DNA of 64,000 nt from Paludibacteraceae bacterium (GCA_024399955.1 JAKSNH010000004.1:109716-173715), one strand, 5' to 3'. Counted from the first letter of the stretch, positions 9,289-19,048 are shown. A program made the numbers and translations. The notes: generated by a model from the letters alone, not told the origin.

Positions 9289-9453
9289 ATGGCTTATAAG
9301 ATTTCAGAAGATTGTATCGCCTGTGGCACCTGTAAAGATGAGTGCCCGATGGGAGCTATTTCCGAAGGCGATCGTTACAGCATTGATCCGGACATCTGCG
9401 TAGAATGCGGAACATGTGCGGATGTTTGCCCAAGCGGCGCAATTTCTAAATAA
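9289..9453 (+). CDS. 2[4Fe-4S] ferredoxin
   Basis: A 54-residue bacterial-type ferredoxin. It has two symmetrical clusters, CIACGTCKDECP (residues 9-20) and CVECGTCADVCP (37-48), which is the CxxCxxCxxxCP pattern twice and the full length of the clostridial ferredoxin family. It carries low-potential electrons in the cytosol. The pyruvate:ferredoxin oxidoreductase at 10867 is an obvious electron donor, although an ATPase gene lies between them. It is preceded by its own promoter and the structured leader and is followed at once by a strong terminator, so it is a single-gene transcript. Confidence 0.95.
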   Translation: MAYKISEDCIACGTCKDECPMGAISEGDRYSIDPDICVECGTCADVCPSGAISK

Positions 9454-9472
9454 ATTGCAATGTTGTACAAAA

Positions 9473-9506
9473 GCTGTCTAACCTCACCGTTAGACAGCTT
9501 TTTTTT
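9473..9506 (+). terminator. Intrinsic terminator after the ferredoxin gene
   Basis: The 10-bp stem GCTGTCTAAC/GTTAGACAGC (9473-9482 and 9489-9498) has a 6-base loop and is followed by eight T at 9499-9506. Confidence 0.92.
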
Positions 9507-9545
9507 ATCTATAGAAACATTTTTTTGAAAAAAATGTCAAATCCA

Positions 9546-9577
9546 CTTGCGAATTCCAAAAAAATTTTGTAATTTTG
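9546..9577 (+). promoter_or_regulatory. Promoter for orphan ATPase 2
   Basis: CTTG at 9546-9549, a 20-base spacer, then TAATTTTG at 9570-9577. It lies 35 bases before the ATG at 9613. Confidence 0.7.
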
Positions 9578-9612
9578 CAGCCGATTTTGTTTAATGCCCA
9601 AAAAGTTGGAAC

Positions 9613-10797
9613 ATGCTGGAGAGTTTTTATAAAACACACGATTATTTGGTGGAACATGTAGATGTGCCTATTCGTCGTCAATTGATGGACGAAATCAATT
9701 GGAAAGATCGTTTGATTGCCATCAAAGGCGGTCGCGGTGTCGGTAAAACCGATTTTCTGTTGTCCTATGCTAAACAGCAATTGGCATTGGAGCCTGATAA
9801 ACGCCGTACCATCTTGTATGTCAACTTTAATAACTTCTTCTTTACCCAGCACTCGCTCTATGAGTTTGCCGGGGAGTTTGCTAAGGCCGGAGGACAGACT
9901 CTGCTCATTGATCAAGTCTTCAAGTACCCCAATTGGTCTAAGGAACTGCGCGACTGCTATTTCCATTACACCAACCTGCGCATCGTCTTCTCGGCTTCGC
10001 CCGTTATGCGTCTTATCGAAGGCAATTCGGACATTGGACATATCGTTAAAATGTACAACCTGCGCGGCTATAGTTTCCGTGAATACCTCAATATCCAAAC
10101 GGGATGCCGCTTGCGTTCCTATACATTGGACGAGATACTGAGAAACCACGAAGAGATAGCATCTCGTATATGTGCCCACGTTAAGCCGTTGCATTTCTTC
10201 CAGGATTATTTGAAGCATGGCTATTATCCTTATTCGCTCACGCATTGGGACTATTCGGAACAACTGCTTCACCTGATGAATATGATGTTAGAGGTGGATA
10301 TCCTTCTTATCAATAAACCCGAAGTGGCGTACCTCAATCGCATTAAGAAACTCCTATATATGTTGATGGGGGATGTGCCATGTGGGCTCAATATCAGTAA
10401 ACTGGCCTCGGCGACTAATACGTCTCGCTCCACGATTATCAACTACATCAAGTACCTCAAGGATGCCCGCTTGCTCAACCTCCTCTATGTAGATGGAAAG
10501 CAATATCCTATGAAGCCGGCTCGCATCTATATGCAGAACCCCAACTTGTGCTATATGTTGCCAACCCAACAGCCTACTGAACAAGCGGTGGCAGAGACGT
10601 TCTTCTATAGCGCTCTGCATGGCGCACATAAACTCAATGCGTGCGAGACAGCCGCCTTTGAAGTGGACCAAAAAGTGCGCTTTGATGTGCTGAAAACATC
10701 GCCACGTACTCCAGGCTTCCGCTATGCCGCTATCGCTGACCTCGAAATAGGTAAGGGCAAACAAATACCCCTCTGGCTACTGGGCTTCCTCTATTAG
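9613..10797 (+). CDS. ATP-binding protein, AAA_14/DUF4143 type, with Walker B Asp-Gln (orphan ATPase 2)
   Basis: A 394-residue paralogue of the protein at 9-1205, colinear over its length: GGRGVGKTD Walker A at 39-47, the FKYPNWSKEL block after Walker B, and the same C-terminus (IPLWLLGFLY). The Walker B reads LLIDQV, so the catalytic glutamate that is present in the paralogue (LDEV) is glutamine (Gln101, codon CAA at 9913-9915). In P-loop ATPases an E-to-Q change here normally allows ATP binding but blocks hydrolysis. The protein may therefore be an ATP-locked or regulatory form. It is a single-gene unit with its own promoter. Confidence 0.75.
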   Translation: MLESFYKTHDYLVEHVDVPIRRQLMDEINWKDRLIAIKGGRGVGKTDFLLSYAKQQLALEPDKRRTILYVNFNNFFFTQHSLYEFAGEFAKAGGQTLLIDQVFKYPNWSKELRDCYFHYTNLRIVFSASPVMRLIEGNSDIGHIVKMYNLRGYSFREYLNIQTGCRLRSYTLDEILRNHEEIASRICAHVKPLHFFQDYLKHGYYPYSLTHWDYSEQLLHLMNMMLEVDILLINKPEVAYLNRIKKLLYMLMGDVPCGLNISKLASATNTSRSTIINYIKYLKDARLLNLLYVDGKQYPMKPARIYMQNPNLCYMLPTQQPTEQAVAETFFYSALHGAHKLNACETAAFEVDQKVRFDVLKTSPRTPGFRYAAIADLEIGKGKQIPLWLLGFLY

Positions 10798-10866
10798 TAA
10801 TCTAGTAAACTAGAAATCTAGCCCCATAGAAACTGAAAATTAACTCTAAAAAATAACTACACAACA

Positions 10867-13800
10867 ATGAAAGAAAAGAAATTTATGACTTGTGATGGTA
10901 ATGCCGCTGCTGCGCACATTGCGTACATGTTTACCGAAGTAGCTGCTATCTATCCTATCACGCCGTCATCACCTATGGCAGAGAACGTAGATGAATGGGC
11001 CGCTGTTGGTCGCAAGAACATGTTTGGCGAAACCGTTACGGTGCAGGAAATGCAGAGTGAAGGCGGTGCTGCCGGCGCAGTTCATGGTTCGTTGAATGCT
11101 GGTGCACTCACCACTACTTTTACTGCTTCTCAGGGACTCTTACTCATGATCCCTAATATGTACAAGATTGCCGGAGAACTGATTCCGACTGTCTTCCATG
11201 TTTCTGCTCGTACGTTGGCTAGTCACGTACTGTGTATCTTCGGTGACCACCAAGATGTAATGGCTTGCCGCCAAACCGGTTTTGCTATGTTGGCCGAGGG
11301 TAGTGTACAAGAGGTAATGGACCTGTCCGGCGTAGCGCACTTAGCTACTATCAAGAGCCGTGTTCCGTTCCTGAACTTCTTTGACGGCTTCCGCACCAGC
11401 CACGAGTACCAGAAGATTGAGGTGATGGATATGGAAGACCTTCGTCCGTTGGTTGATATGGAGGCGTTGGCAGACTTCCGTAAACGTGCTTTGTCTCCAA
11501 TGCGTCCCGTGATGCGTGGTATGGCAGAGAACCCTGATGTCTTCTTTACCCACCGCGAAAGTTGCAATACCTATTACAATAACGTAGCAGATATTGTTAG
11601 CGACTATATGGACAAGATCAGTGCCATCACCGGCCGTACCTATCGTCCCTTCACCTACTATGGCGCACCTGATGCTGAAAACATCATCATCGCTATGGGT
11701 AGCGCAACTGAGTGTATTCGCGAAGTAATTGACTATGAGGCTGCTAAGGGCAATAAATTAGGCATGATTAACGTTCACCTTTATCGTCCCTTCTCACTCA
11801 AGTACCTCAAGGAGGCTCTGCCTGCATCCGTTAAGCGTATTTGTGTGTTAGACCGCACCAAAGAGCCCGGAGCGAATGGCGAACCGCTCTATTTGGATGT
11901 AAAAGATGCTTTGGACGAACTTGGCATGAAGGATATCGTCGTGGTTGGTGGTCGATATGGATTAGGAAGCAACGATACAACACCTGCTCAGATATTAGCC
12001 GTGTATGCTAACTTGGCAATGAACGAACCTAAGAACCACTTCACCGTAGGTATCAACGACGATGTAACCTTTACTTCTCTGCCTGTAGGCGAAGAAATCG
12101 CTATGGGTGGTAAGGGTATGTTCCAAGCTAAGTTCTACGGATTAGGTGCTGACGGTACGGTAGGTGCCAATAAGAACAGCGTCAAGATAATTGGTGACAC
12201 CACCGATAAATACTGTCAGGCTTACTTCTCATACGATAGTAAGAAATCCGGCGGATTCACTTGCTCGCACTTGCGTTTTGGCGATGAACCCATCCATTCT
12301 ACTTATCTCGTTACTACACCTAACTTTGTGGCTTGCCACGTGCAGGCTTATCTGCAAATGTACGATGTAACGCGCGGATTGCAAAAAGGTGGTACGTTCC
12401 TGCTCAATACCGTTTGGAATGCAGAGGAACTCAAGGAGAACCTTCCTAATAAAGTGAAGAAATACTTCGCAGACAATGCCATCAAGGTATATTTCATCAA
12501 CGCCACTAAGATTGCTCAGGAAATAGGCCTGGGTAACCGCACCAATACCATCCTTCAATCTGCTTTCTTCCGTATCACCGGTGTTATCCCGGTAGAGAAA
12601 GCCGTGGAAGAGATGAAGCACTTTATCGTGAAGAGTTATGGTAAGAAAGGCGAGGATGTAGTCAATAAGAACTACGCTGCCGTAGATCGTGGTGATGAGT
12701 ACCAACTGCTGGATGTTGATCCGGCTTGGAGTCAACTCGGACCCGATGCTGCTCCTGATTACGGAGACGAACCTGAATTCGTTACTAAACTGGTGCGTCC
12801 TATTAATGCTCAAGATGGTGACTTACTGCCGGTAAGTGCCTTCAAGGGTATCGAAGATGGTACATGGCCTGCCGGCACCGCTAAGTACGAGAAACGTGGC
12901 GTCAGTGCCTTTGTTCCTGTATGGACCGCAGATAACTGTATCGAATGTAATAAGTGTGCATACGTTTGTCCTCACGCTTGTATCCATCCGTTCGTTATGG
13001 ACGATGAGGAGGTGAAGGGTATCAATGGTGCTACTCGTGAAATGAAAGCTCCTACTGCGCTCAAAGGTATGCATTTCCGCATCCAAGTGGGCGTTATGGA
13101 CTGCTTAGGTTGTGGTAACTGTGTAGATGTATGTCCGGGTAATCCTAAGACCGGCAAGGCTCTGCAGATGGTGGATCTTGAGACTCAACGCGCTGAGGCT
13201 GCTAACTGGGAGTATTGCGAGAAGAACGTTAAGAGTAAACAAGACCTCATTGATATCCAATCCAATGTCAAGAACTCGCAGTTCGCTACGCCGCTCTTTG
13301 AGTTCTCCGGCGCTTGCTCCGGTTGCGGTGAAACACCATACCTCAAACTCATCAGCCAACTATTTGGTGACCGCGAGATAGCTGCTAATGCTACCGGCTG
13401 TACTTCTATCTACTCCGGTTCGGTTCCTTCTACGCCTTATACAACCAATGACAAGGGTCATGGACCGGCTTGGTCGAACTCCCTGTTCGAGGACTTCTGC
13501 GAGTATGGTTTAGGTATGCAGATTGCCCATCGCAAGATTAAAGAGCGTCTGACCGCCTTAATGACCAAGGGATTGGAATGCCCCACTTGCTCCGATGAAC
13601 TCAAGGCTATGTTCAAACAATGGCTCGAGAATAAGAACGATGGTGAAGTAACCAAGAAACTATACGAACCCATGGTGGCTGCCATGGAGGCTTGCGGTTG
13701 CGATACATGCAAAGAGATTCTGACTTACAAAGACCATATCGTTAAACGTAGTCAATGGATCATCGGTGGTGATGGTGCTTCCTACGATATCGGTTACGGA

Positions 13801-14403
13801 GGATTAGACCATGTTATTGCTAGTGGCGAAGATGTGAATATCCTTGTGCTGGATACTGAGGTTTATTCCAACACCGGCGGACAGGCTTCTAAATCCACTC
13901 CTCTGGGTGCTATCGCTAAGTTTGCAGCCATGGGTAAACGCGTCCGTAAGAAAGACTTAGGCATGATTGCTACTACCTACGGATATGTTTATGTGGCACA
14001 GATTGCTATGGGTGCTGACCAAGCTCAAACGCTCAAGGCCATCCGTGAAGCAGAGGCTTATCCCGGACCATCTCTCATCATTGCTTACGCTCCGTGTATC
14101 AACCACGGTCTGAAAGCCGGTATGGGTAAGTCTCAAGCCGAGGAAGAGAAAGCCGTTGCTTGCGGTTACTGGCACTTGTGGAGATATAATCCTCAACTTG
14201 AGGCTGAAGGCAAGAATCCGTTCACGCTGGATAGTAAGGAACCGGATTGGAGTAAGTTCGAAGAGTACCTCAAAGGTGAGGTGCGTTTCGCTTCCGTCAT
14301 GAAACAGTTCCCCAACGAGGCTGCTGAACTCTTTGCTGCGGCTCAAGAGAACGCGCAATGGCGTTATAAGTCCTACTTGCGCATGTTAGGAACCCAGTGG
14401 TAA
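10867..14403 (+). CDS. nifJ: Pyruvate:ferredoxin (flavodoxin) oxidoreductase
   Basis: Oxidatively decarboxylates pyruvate to acetyl-CoA and reduces ferredoxin in anaerobic central metabolism. The single 1178-residue chain has the usual fused order. The domain I active-site region contains YPITPSSPMAE (residues 30-40). The domain V ferredoxin module has CIECNKCAYVCP from about 691 and CLGCGNCVDVCP from about 746. The proximal-cluster cysteine motif CSGCGETP lies at about 817, and the thiamine-diphosphate loop GGDGASYDIGYGG at about 966. The length matches the family. The small ferredoxin encoded at 9289-9453 is a likely acceptor. No promoter of the usual type is evident in the 70 bases before it. 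Confidence 0.97.
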   Translation: MKEKKFMTCDGNAAAAHIAYMFTEVAAIYPITPSSPMAENVDEWAAVGRKNMFGETVTVQEMQSEGGAAGAVHGSLNAGALTTTFTASQGLLLMIPNMYKIAGELIPTVFHVSARTLASHVLCIFGDHQDVMACRQTGFAMLAEGSVQEVMDLSGVAHLATIKSRVPFLNFFDGFRTSHEYQKIEVMDMEDLRPLVDMEALADFRKRALSPMRPVMRGMAENPDVFFTHRESCNTYYNNVADIVSDYMDKISAITGRTYRPFTYYGAPDAENIIIAMGSATECIREVIDYEAAKGNKLGMINVHLYRPFSLKYLKEALPASVKRICVLDRTKEPGANGEPLYLDVKDALDELGMKDIVVVGGRYGLGSNDTTPAQILAVYANLAMNEPKNHFTVGINDDVTFTSLPVGEEIAMGGKGMFQAKFYGLGADGTVGANKNSVKIIGDTTDKYCQAYFSYDSKKSGGFTCSHLRFGDEPIHSTYLVTTPNFVACHVQAYLQMYDVTRGLQKGGTFLLNTVWNAEELKENLPNKVKKYFADNAIKVYFINATKIAQEIGLGNRTNTILQSAFFRITGVIPVEKAVEEMKHFIVKSYGKKGEDVVNKNYAAVDRGDEYQLLDVDPAWSQLGPDAAPDYGDEPEFVTKLVRPINAQDGDLLPVSAFKGIEDGTWPAGTAKYEKRGVSAFVPVWTADNCIECNKCAYVCPHACIHPFVMDDEEVKGINGATREMKAPTALKGMHFRIQVGVMDCLGCGNCVDVCPGNPKTGKALQMVDLETQRAEAANWEYCEKNVKSKQDLIDIQSNVKNSQFATPLFEFSGACSGCGETPYLKLISQLFGDREIAANATGCTSIYSGSVPSTPYTTNDKGHGPAWSNSLFEDFCEYGLGMQIAHRKIKERLTALMTKGLECPTCSDELKAMFKQWLENKNDGEVTKKLYEPMVAAMEACGCDTCKEILTYKDHIVKRSQWIIGGDGASYDIGYGGLDHVIASGEDVNILVLDTEVYSNTGGQASKSTPLGAIAKFAAMGKRVRKKDLGMIATTYGYVYVAQIAMGADQAQTLKAIREAEAYPGPSLIIAYAPCINHGLKAGMGKSQAEEEKAVACGYWHLWRYNPQLEAEGKNPFTLDSKEPDWSKFEEYLKGEVRFASVMKQFPNEAAELFAAAQENAQWRYKSYLRMLGTQW

Positions 14404-14427
14404 TCGTCTAATTAAATACGCAGAACG

Positions 14428-15963
14428 ATGAAACGCCTTCCTTCCATCTCTGTTGCCGTCTTTGCGCTCATATTGAGCGTAATGAACGCCGTGTTGTATA
14501 ACATCCCCTTCCTTAGTTTCATTGCGGAACATTCCGAAGGGACGGGGTGGCAGGTGGGATTGCTGATAACGATGGTAGTGATTGTGCTTCTGGCACTTCA
14601 CTACATCGTTTTTTCGCTGCTGCTCCATCTATTGCGATATGTGGGTAGGGTACTGATTGCTATTTTCTTCTTCCTTAGCGGCACCTGCGTGTACTTCATC
14701 TCCGTCTATCATAACTTGATGGACGAATCGATGATGGTTAATGTGTTCAATACGCGTTATTCCGAGGCTTCCGGCTTCTTCAGCCCGGGACTCTTCATCG
14801 CGGTGGCTTTATTAGGTCTCTTGCCGGCTATCTATGTGCTGGTGCAGAAGACCCATCCGGTAGATAAACGCTCATGGAAGACCTTCGGTTGGTCCGGCGG
14901 CGGAGCCTTGCTCTTGTCCGCAGTATTGGCGGTGGTTAATCTCAATCAGATTCTATGGATAGGTAAGTACGACACCGAATTAGGCGGCTTGGTGATGCCC
15001 TGGTCGTATATCGTTAATACGGGTTTGCATTTTGCCCATCAGTCTCAGGCTCAGGCTAAGGAGATACCGTTGCCTGATGCCACTATCGCCAATGAGGATA
15101 AGGCTGCTGTCGTGCTCGTCATCGGTGAATCGGCTCGCAAGGCTAATTTCCAACTCTATGGCTATAACCGTCCTACCAATCCTCGTCTAAGTCAACTCAA
15201 TGACTTGCACGTCTTGGATGCCCATTCATGCGCCACATATACGGTGGCGGGAGTCAAGGCTATACTGGAACATCAGCCTACAGGCGACCTATACGAGATT
15301 CTGCCTAATTATCTGTTCCGCACCGGCATGGATGTGTCTTGGCGCACTCGTAACTGGGGTGAACCGCCTGTGCATATCAATGAGTATTTGACGATAGATA
15401 GTTTATTGGCTCGCTATGATTATCAGGGCGAAGTGTTTGATGATTTGCTCTTTATTGGTCTTCGTGAACGAATAGAGTCGTCTAACAAGAATAAAGTGCT
15501 TATTATTCTGCATACCTCTACGTCCCATGGACCGGATTATCAGCGGCAGTATCCTGAGCCATATAGCGTCTTTATGCCTGTTTGCAGCAGTGTGGAGAAT
15601 GCGCAGAACGAACCCGATAGGTTGCTCAATGCTTACGATAATACGATTGTTTATACGGATGCTTTATTGGCCGATTTGATTGATTCATTACGCACCCTTA
15701 CCGACTGGAAATGTGCGATGTTCTATGTCTCTGATCATGGTGAGTCGTTAGGCGAAAACGGATTGTTCATGCATGGTGTACCTATGAAGATGGCCCCTAA
15801 GGAGCAGTACGAGATTCCGTTCCTGGTATGGACGAACGACTCGTCGCGTACTATCCTTCCTCCGGACCATATCATCGACCAGCACTACGTCTTCCATTCG
15901 GTCTTGGATTGGCTCTCCATCGAAAGCCCAATCTATAACCCTGAATATAATCTCTTTAAATAA
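14428..15963 (+). CDS. Phosphoethanolamine transferase, EptA family (sulfatase fold)
   Basis: A 511-residue inner-membrane enzyme with about five N-terminal transmembrane helices (residues 8-185) followed by a periplasmic alkaline-phosphatase/sulfatase-fold domain. The nucleophile site is IGESARKANFQLYGY, with Ser235 where MCR-1/EptA have threonine. The metal site includes Asp436-His437 in SDHGES and a further His in LFMHGVP. Family members move phosphoethanolamine from phosphatidylethanolamine to lipid A or a related envelope acceptor. The acceptor here is unknown, and no regulator or resistance cassette is adjacent. Confidence 0.88.
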   Translation: MKRLPSISVAVFALILSVMNAVLYNIPFLSFIAEHSEGTGWQVGLLITMVVIVLLALHYIVFSLLLHLLRYVGRVLIAIFFFLSGTCVYFISVYHNLMDESMMVNVFNTRYSEASGFFSPGLFIAVALLGLLPAIYVLVQKTHPVDKRSWKTFGWSGGGALLLSAVLAVVNLNQILWIGKYDTELGGLVMPWSYIVNTGLHFAHQSQAQAKEIPLPDATIANEDKAAVVLVIGESARKANFQLYGYNRPTNPRLSQLNDLHVLDAHSCATYTVAGVKAILEHQPTGDLYEILPNYLFRTGMDVSWRTRNWGEPPVHINEYLTIDSLLARYDYQGEVFDDLLFIGLRERIESSNKNKVLIILHTSTSHGPDYQRQYPEPYSVFMPVCSSVENAQNEPDRLLNAYDNTIVYTDALLADLIDSLRTLTDWKCAMFYVSDHGESLGENGLFMHGVPMKMAPKEQYEIPFLVWTNDSSRTILPPDHIIDQHYVFHSVLDWLSIESPIYNPEYNLFK

Positions 15964-15969
15964 TTAGAT

Positions 15970-16020
15970 ACTTGGCTAATTGGCTACTTGGCTAATTGGT
16001 TAATTGTTAATTGGCTAATT
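15970..16020. repeat. Dispersed word repeat of the TTGGCTAATT type
   Basis: Repeated TTGGCTAATT/CTTGGCTAATTGG words fill the gap before rnhB. The same words appear at about 21028-21058, 25379-25391 and 49027-49053, with a related AATTGTTAATTGG form at 35955-35985. They extend reading frames artificially upstream of rnhB and nadK (for example as MANWLIVNWLIA). Confidence 0.8.
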
Positions 16021-16023
16021 GCT

Positions 16024-16638
16024 ATGCTTCTCCCATTCTGTATCCCTAACGTCCTCGAAGCCGGTTGTGATGAAGCCGGTCGCGGACCTTTGGCGGGCAG
16101 TGTATTTGCGGCGGCGGTTGTCTTGCCGCAGGATTTTCGCAATGAGATGCTCAATGACAGCAAGCAACTCACGGAGAAGCAGCGTGAGCAACTGCGCCCT
16201 ATCATCGAGCAGGAAGCCCTGGCTTGGGCTGTAGCGGAAGTGACGGCGGCGGAGATAGACCAAATCAATATCCTCAATGCCAGTCTATTAGGCATGCGCC
16301 GTGCCTTGGATAAAGTTGGTCAACAATTAGCACGCACCCATCAGTTGATAGAGCATATCTTAGTGGATGGCAATAGATGGAAACCTTACGTGCCGGAGGG
16401 TGGGGTATTGGAGGTTCCGGCGCGAACCGTTGTACATGGTGATGCTACGTATATGTCTATTGCTGCCGCTTCTATTCTGGCTAAAACATACCGCGATGAT
16501 TATATGCGCCGCCTCAGTCAGCAGTACCCGCAGTATGGTTGGGAGCGCAATATGGGCTACCCCACCAAGGAACACTACGCCGCACTACAACAATTCGGTC
16601 CCTCTCCCTACCACCGCCTCACCTTCAAACTAAAATAG
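16024..16638 (+). CDS. rnhB: Ribonuclease HII
   Basis: Removes ribonucleotides from RNA/DNA hybrids and misincorporated ribonucleotides from DNA. The frame opens at 15988, but its first 12 codons are translated intergenic repeat, so the ATG at 16024 (MLLPFCIPNVLEAG) is preferred and gives 204 residues. Catalytic residues are Asp16-Glu17 in GCDEAGRGPLAG, Asp115 in ILVDGNRW and Asp140 in VHGDATYMSIAAAS. The DSKQL motif is at 45-49. Confidence 0.95.
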   Translation: MLLPFCIPNVLEAGCDEAGRGPLAGSVFAAAVVLPQDFRNEMLNDSKQLTEKQREQLRPIIEQEALAWAVAEVTAAEIDQINILNASLLGMRRALDKVGQQLARTHQLIEHILVDGNRWKPYVPEGGVLEVPARTVVHGDATYMSIAAASILAKTYRDDYMRRLSQQYPQYGWERNMGYPTKEHYAALQQFGPSPYHRLTFKLK

Positions 16639-16696
16639 TTCTCGTTTTTTGCAACTTTTTGCATATCCCATGCGTCTAATGATAAAACGAACGACA

Positions 16697-19006
16697 ATGA
16701 AACGATTGATTTTACCTGTTATCTTATTCGTATCTACCCTTGCTATGGCGCAGGAGGTAGATATGCATTATTGGGATAGTATCTATTCGGCTATCAATGA
16801 TTCTATTCAGTTGGAAGACGTGAATATAGTGGCTAAGAAACCTCTGTTTGAACGTAAACTGGATAAGGTGGTCTTTAATGTCAGTCAGTCTCCATTGGCT
16901 GCCGGCACCAATGGTAAGGACCTTATCAAGAAAGCCCCCGGCATTATGGTGGATAAGGATGGCAATATCACCTTTAATGGCAAGTCCGTAGAGGTCTATG
17001 TGGACGGACGCCCTTCTTACCTGAGTGGGGACCAACTCAAAGCCATGCTGGAAGGAATGGACGGATCTACCGTGGATAAGATTGAACTCATCTCTAATCC
17101 TGGAGCCAAGTACGATGCCAGTGGCACCGGTGGTATCATCAATATCAAACTCAAGCGCAATATGACGCGCGGACTGAATGGTATATTGAATGCTGCCTAT
17201 GGCGGCATGTTTTTCAAGGATGTTAATCGTTATCTTAATAACGACTATGTGGGCCTGAACCTGTTCTATCGCACGGATAAAACCTATACTTATGCGCAAG
17301 TTAATCAGTACTATGGTGATTTCAGTATCAGCAATGCTACGCATGCTTATACGCCTTTTATGAAGCGCGATATGGAGTCTGAATACACCGCCGATTTTCA
17401 GTACTATATGCTTAAAATAGGCAATGACTGGTATATCGATTCGACTAATACGTTCGGTTTCTTCTTCCAGGCACCGGTTATGGTGCAGTCCCAAACAGCA
17501 CCGGCTGACAAGAGTTGGGGAACAACGTCTTTCCTTTCTTCTACCGGTGCAGACTCGCTGATTTTGCATACGAACAGTATGACCAATGCGCGCACTTTTG
17601 CTCCGCAGCACACTGCCAACCTTAATTTTACGCACGTCTTCTCGGCTGATTTGGAGCGTGAACTGACCGTTAACATGGATTATAACCGCTATAATAGCCA
17701 ATCCTCTAATCTGCAGCATAACAAGGAATGGATCGACCAACAGCCTCAAGTCTATTCCGGATTGGATATACGTAATCATCAAATCTCCAATATCTATTCG
17801 GCTAAGTTGGATTTCCAAACTAAGTTTTGGCGTACCGGTATGATTGAAGCCGGTGGCAAATATACGCTTTCCACGATGAATAGCCGCATGACGACTGATT
17901 CGCTGCAGGGTGAAGACTGGACGCTGCACTCCTCTACGCCGTCTGATTTTGACTATCGCGAGCATGTGGCAGCCATGTATATCTCGCTGGCCAAGCAGTT
18001 TGGTCAGCATTGGAATGTCAAAGTCGGTCTGCGTGGCGAATATACTTATTCGATAGGCGATTGGTTATCTGCTGATTCACTTAGCCGTAAGTCGTACTTT
18101 GATGTCTTCCCAACCGTCTATATGGGCTATACGTCCTCGCCGCTGGGTAAACTGCAGCAGACTATTGCAGTCAGCGCCAGTTACGTGCGACGCATCAAAC
18201 GACCGAATTACTATCTGCTCAATCCCTTCCGAACCTACATTGATGCCCATAGTTATTCCGTAGGTAATACCGAACTCACTCCGGAGTTTAACAATGATGT
18301 AGAACTCAATTTCTCCTACTCGCAGTACCTAAGTCTGACTTTTAATTTCTCGCATACTCAGGACATGTTCTCCCAACATATCGAGATTCTGGATAATGGT
18401 GACGGACGATCTATGTGGACGAACTTTGGTACGTGTACAACGCATGGTTTTAACCTCTCTCTTACCGAACTGCCCCTTGTGCCTAAGTTTGATTCGCAGC
18501 ATAAGGTCAATGGCGCTTGGCTTGCGTTTACAATGAATGTGGGATACTATAATTTCCTCAATAAGTCCTACAAGAAGGACGAGAACGGTAATCCTGAGTA
18601 TAAGCAGCAGAATAACTATTTCCGCTGCAATGGTATGCTCAATGCCTATTTGCCTAAGGATTGGTCCATCTCGGTGGATGCTTTCTATAGCGCACCTATT
18701 ACGATTGGATATAACCGCCAATCTGCCGTCTATTCGATGGGATTGGGTATCCGTAAGTCCATTAGTAGTAAAGGCTTAGTGCTTAATCTGCAAGTCCAGG
18801 ATCTGCTGCGCTCGTCTCATTATGAGGAGCGGTCACAAGGGCTGCCCGACGGACAGTTCACCTCGGTGGAGAATACTGTCCGCCAGCAACGCGTTACTTT
18901 CTCCCTTACGTATATGTTTGGCCAGCAACAATGGCATAAACAACGTAAAGTTGGTGATTCGGAGTTCAACGACCGCCTCGGCTCCGGCAATTCATTAGGT
19001 CAATAA
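16697..19006 (+). CDS. TonB-dependent-receptor-like outer-membrane beta-barrel protein
   Basis: The frame opens earlier, but the ATG at 16697 gives a clean signal peptide, MKRLILPVILFVSTLAMAQ, and a 769-residue protein. After a short N-terminus come a plug-like domain (about residues 35-150, with GKDLIKKAPGIMVDKDGN, VYVDGRPSYL and KYDASGTGGIINI) and a long barrel with alternating aromatic strands. The carboxypeptidase-regulatory domain usual for this family in Bacteroidota is missing or very short. The ligand is unknown. It ends 42 bases before a small envelope/sigma cluster, which might regulate it. Confidence 0.85.
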   Translation: MKRLILPVILFVSTLAMAQEVDMHYWDSIYSAINDSIQLEDVNIVAKKPLFERKLDKVVFNVSQSPLAAGTNGKDLIKKAPGIMVDKDGNITFNGKSVEVYVDGRPSYLSGDQLKAMLEGMDGSTVDKIELISNPGAKYDASGTGGIINIKLKRNMTRGLNGILNAAYGGMFFKDVNRYLNNDYVGLNLFYRTDKTYTYAQVNQYYGDFSISNATHAYTPFMKRDMESEYTADFQYYMLKIGNDWYIDSTNTFGFFFQAPVMVQSQTAPADKSWGTTSFLSSTGADSLILHTNSMTNARTFAPQHTANLNFTHVFSADLERELTVNMDYNRYNSQSSNLQHNKEWIDQQPQVYSGLDIRNHQISNIYSAKLDFQTKFWRTGMIEAGGKYTLSTMNSRMTTDSLQGEDWTLHSSTPSDFDYREHVAAMYISLAKQFGQHWNVKVGLRGEYTYSIGDWLSADSLSRKSYFDVFPTVYMGYTSSPLGKLQQTIAVSASYVRRIKRPNYYLLNPFRTYIDAHSYSVGNTELTPEFNNDVELNFSYSQYLSLTFNFSHTQDMFSQHIEILDNGDGRSMWTNFGTCTTHGFNLSLTELPLVPKFDSQHKVNGAWLAFTMNVGYYNFLNKSYKKDENGNPEYKQQNNYFRCNGMLNAYLPKDWSISVDAFYSAPITIGYNRQSAVYSMGLGIRKSISSKGLVLNLQVQDLLRSSHYEERSQGLPDGQFTSVENTVRQQRVTFSLTYMFGQQQWHKQRKVGDSEFNDRLGSGNSLGQ

Positions 19007-19048
19007 ACTCTCTTAATTCTTAATTCAAAATTCAAAATTCTTATAAGT

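Noticed and set aside
9203..9403. 66-codon plus-strand frame
   Set aside because: It overlaps the ferredoxin gene in another frame; the ferredoxin frame carries all eight cysteines and stands just after a structured leader.
15988..16023. Upstream start for rnhB
   Set aside because: The extra 12 residues (MANWLIVNWLIA) are translated intergenic TTGGCTAATT repeat. The ATG at 16024 fits the family N-terminus.
16724..18010. Long (428-codon) open frame on the minus strand
   Set aside because: It lies entirely inside the outer-membrane receptor gene on the plus strand, has no promoter or ribosome site, and its composition mirrors the codon pattern of the real gene.
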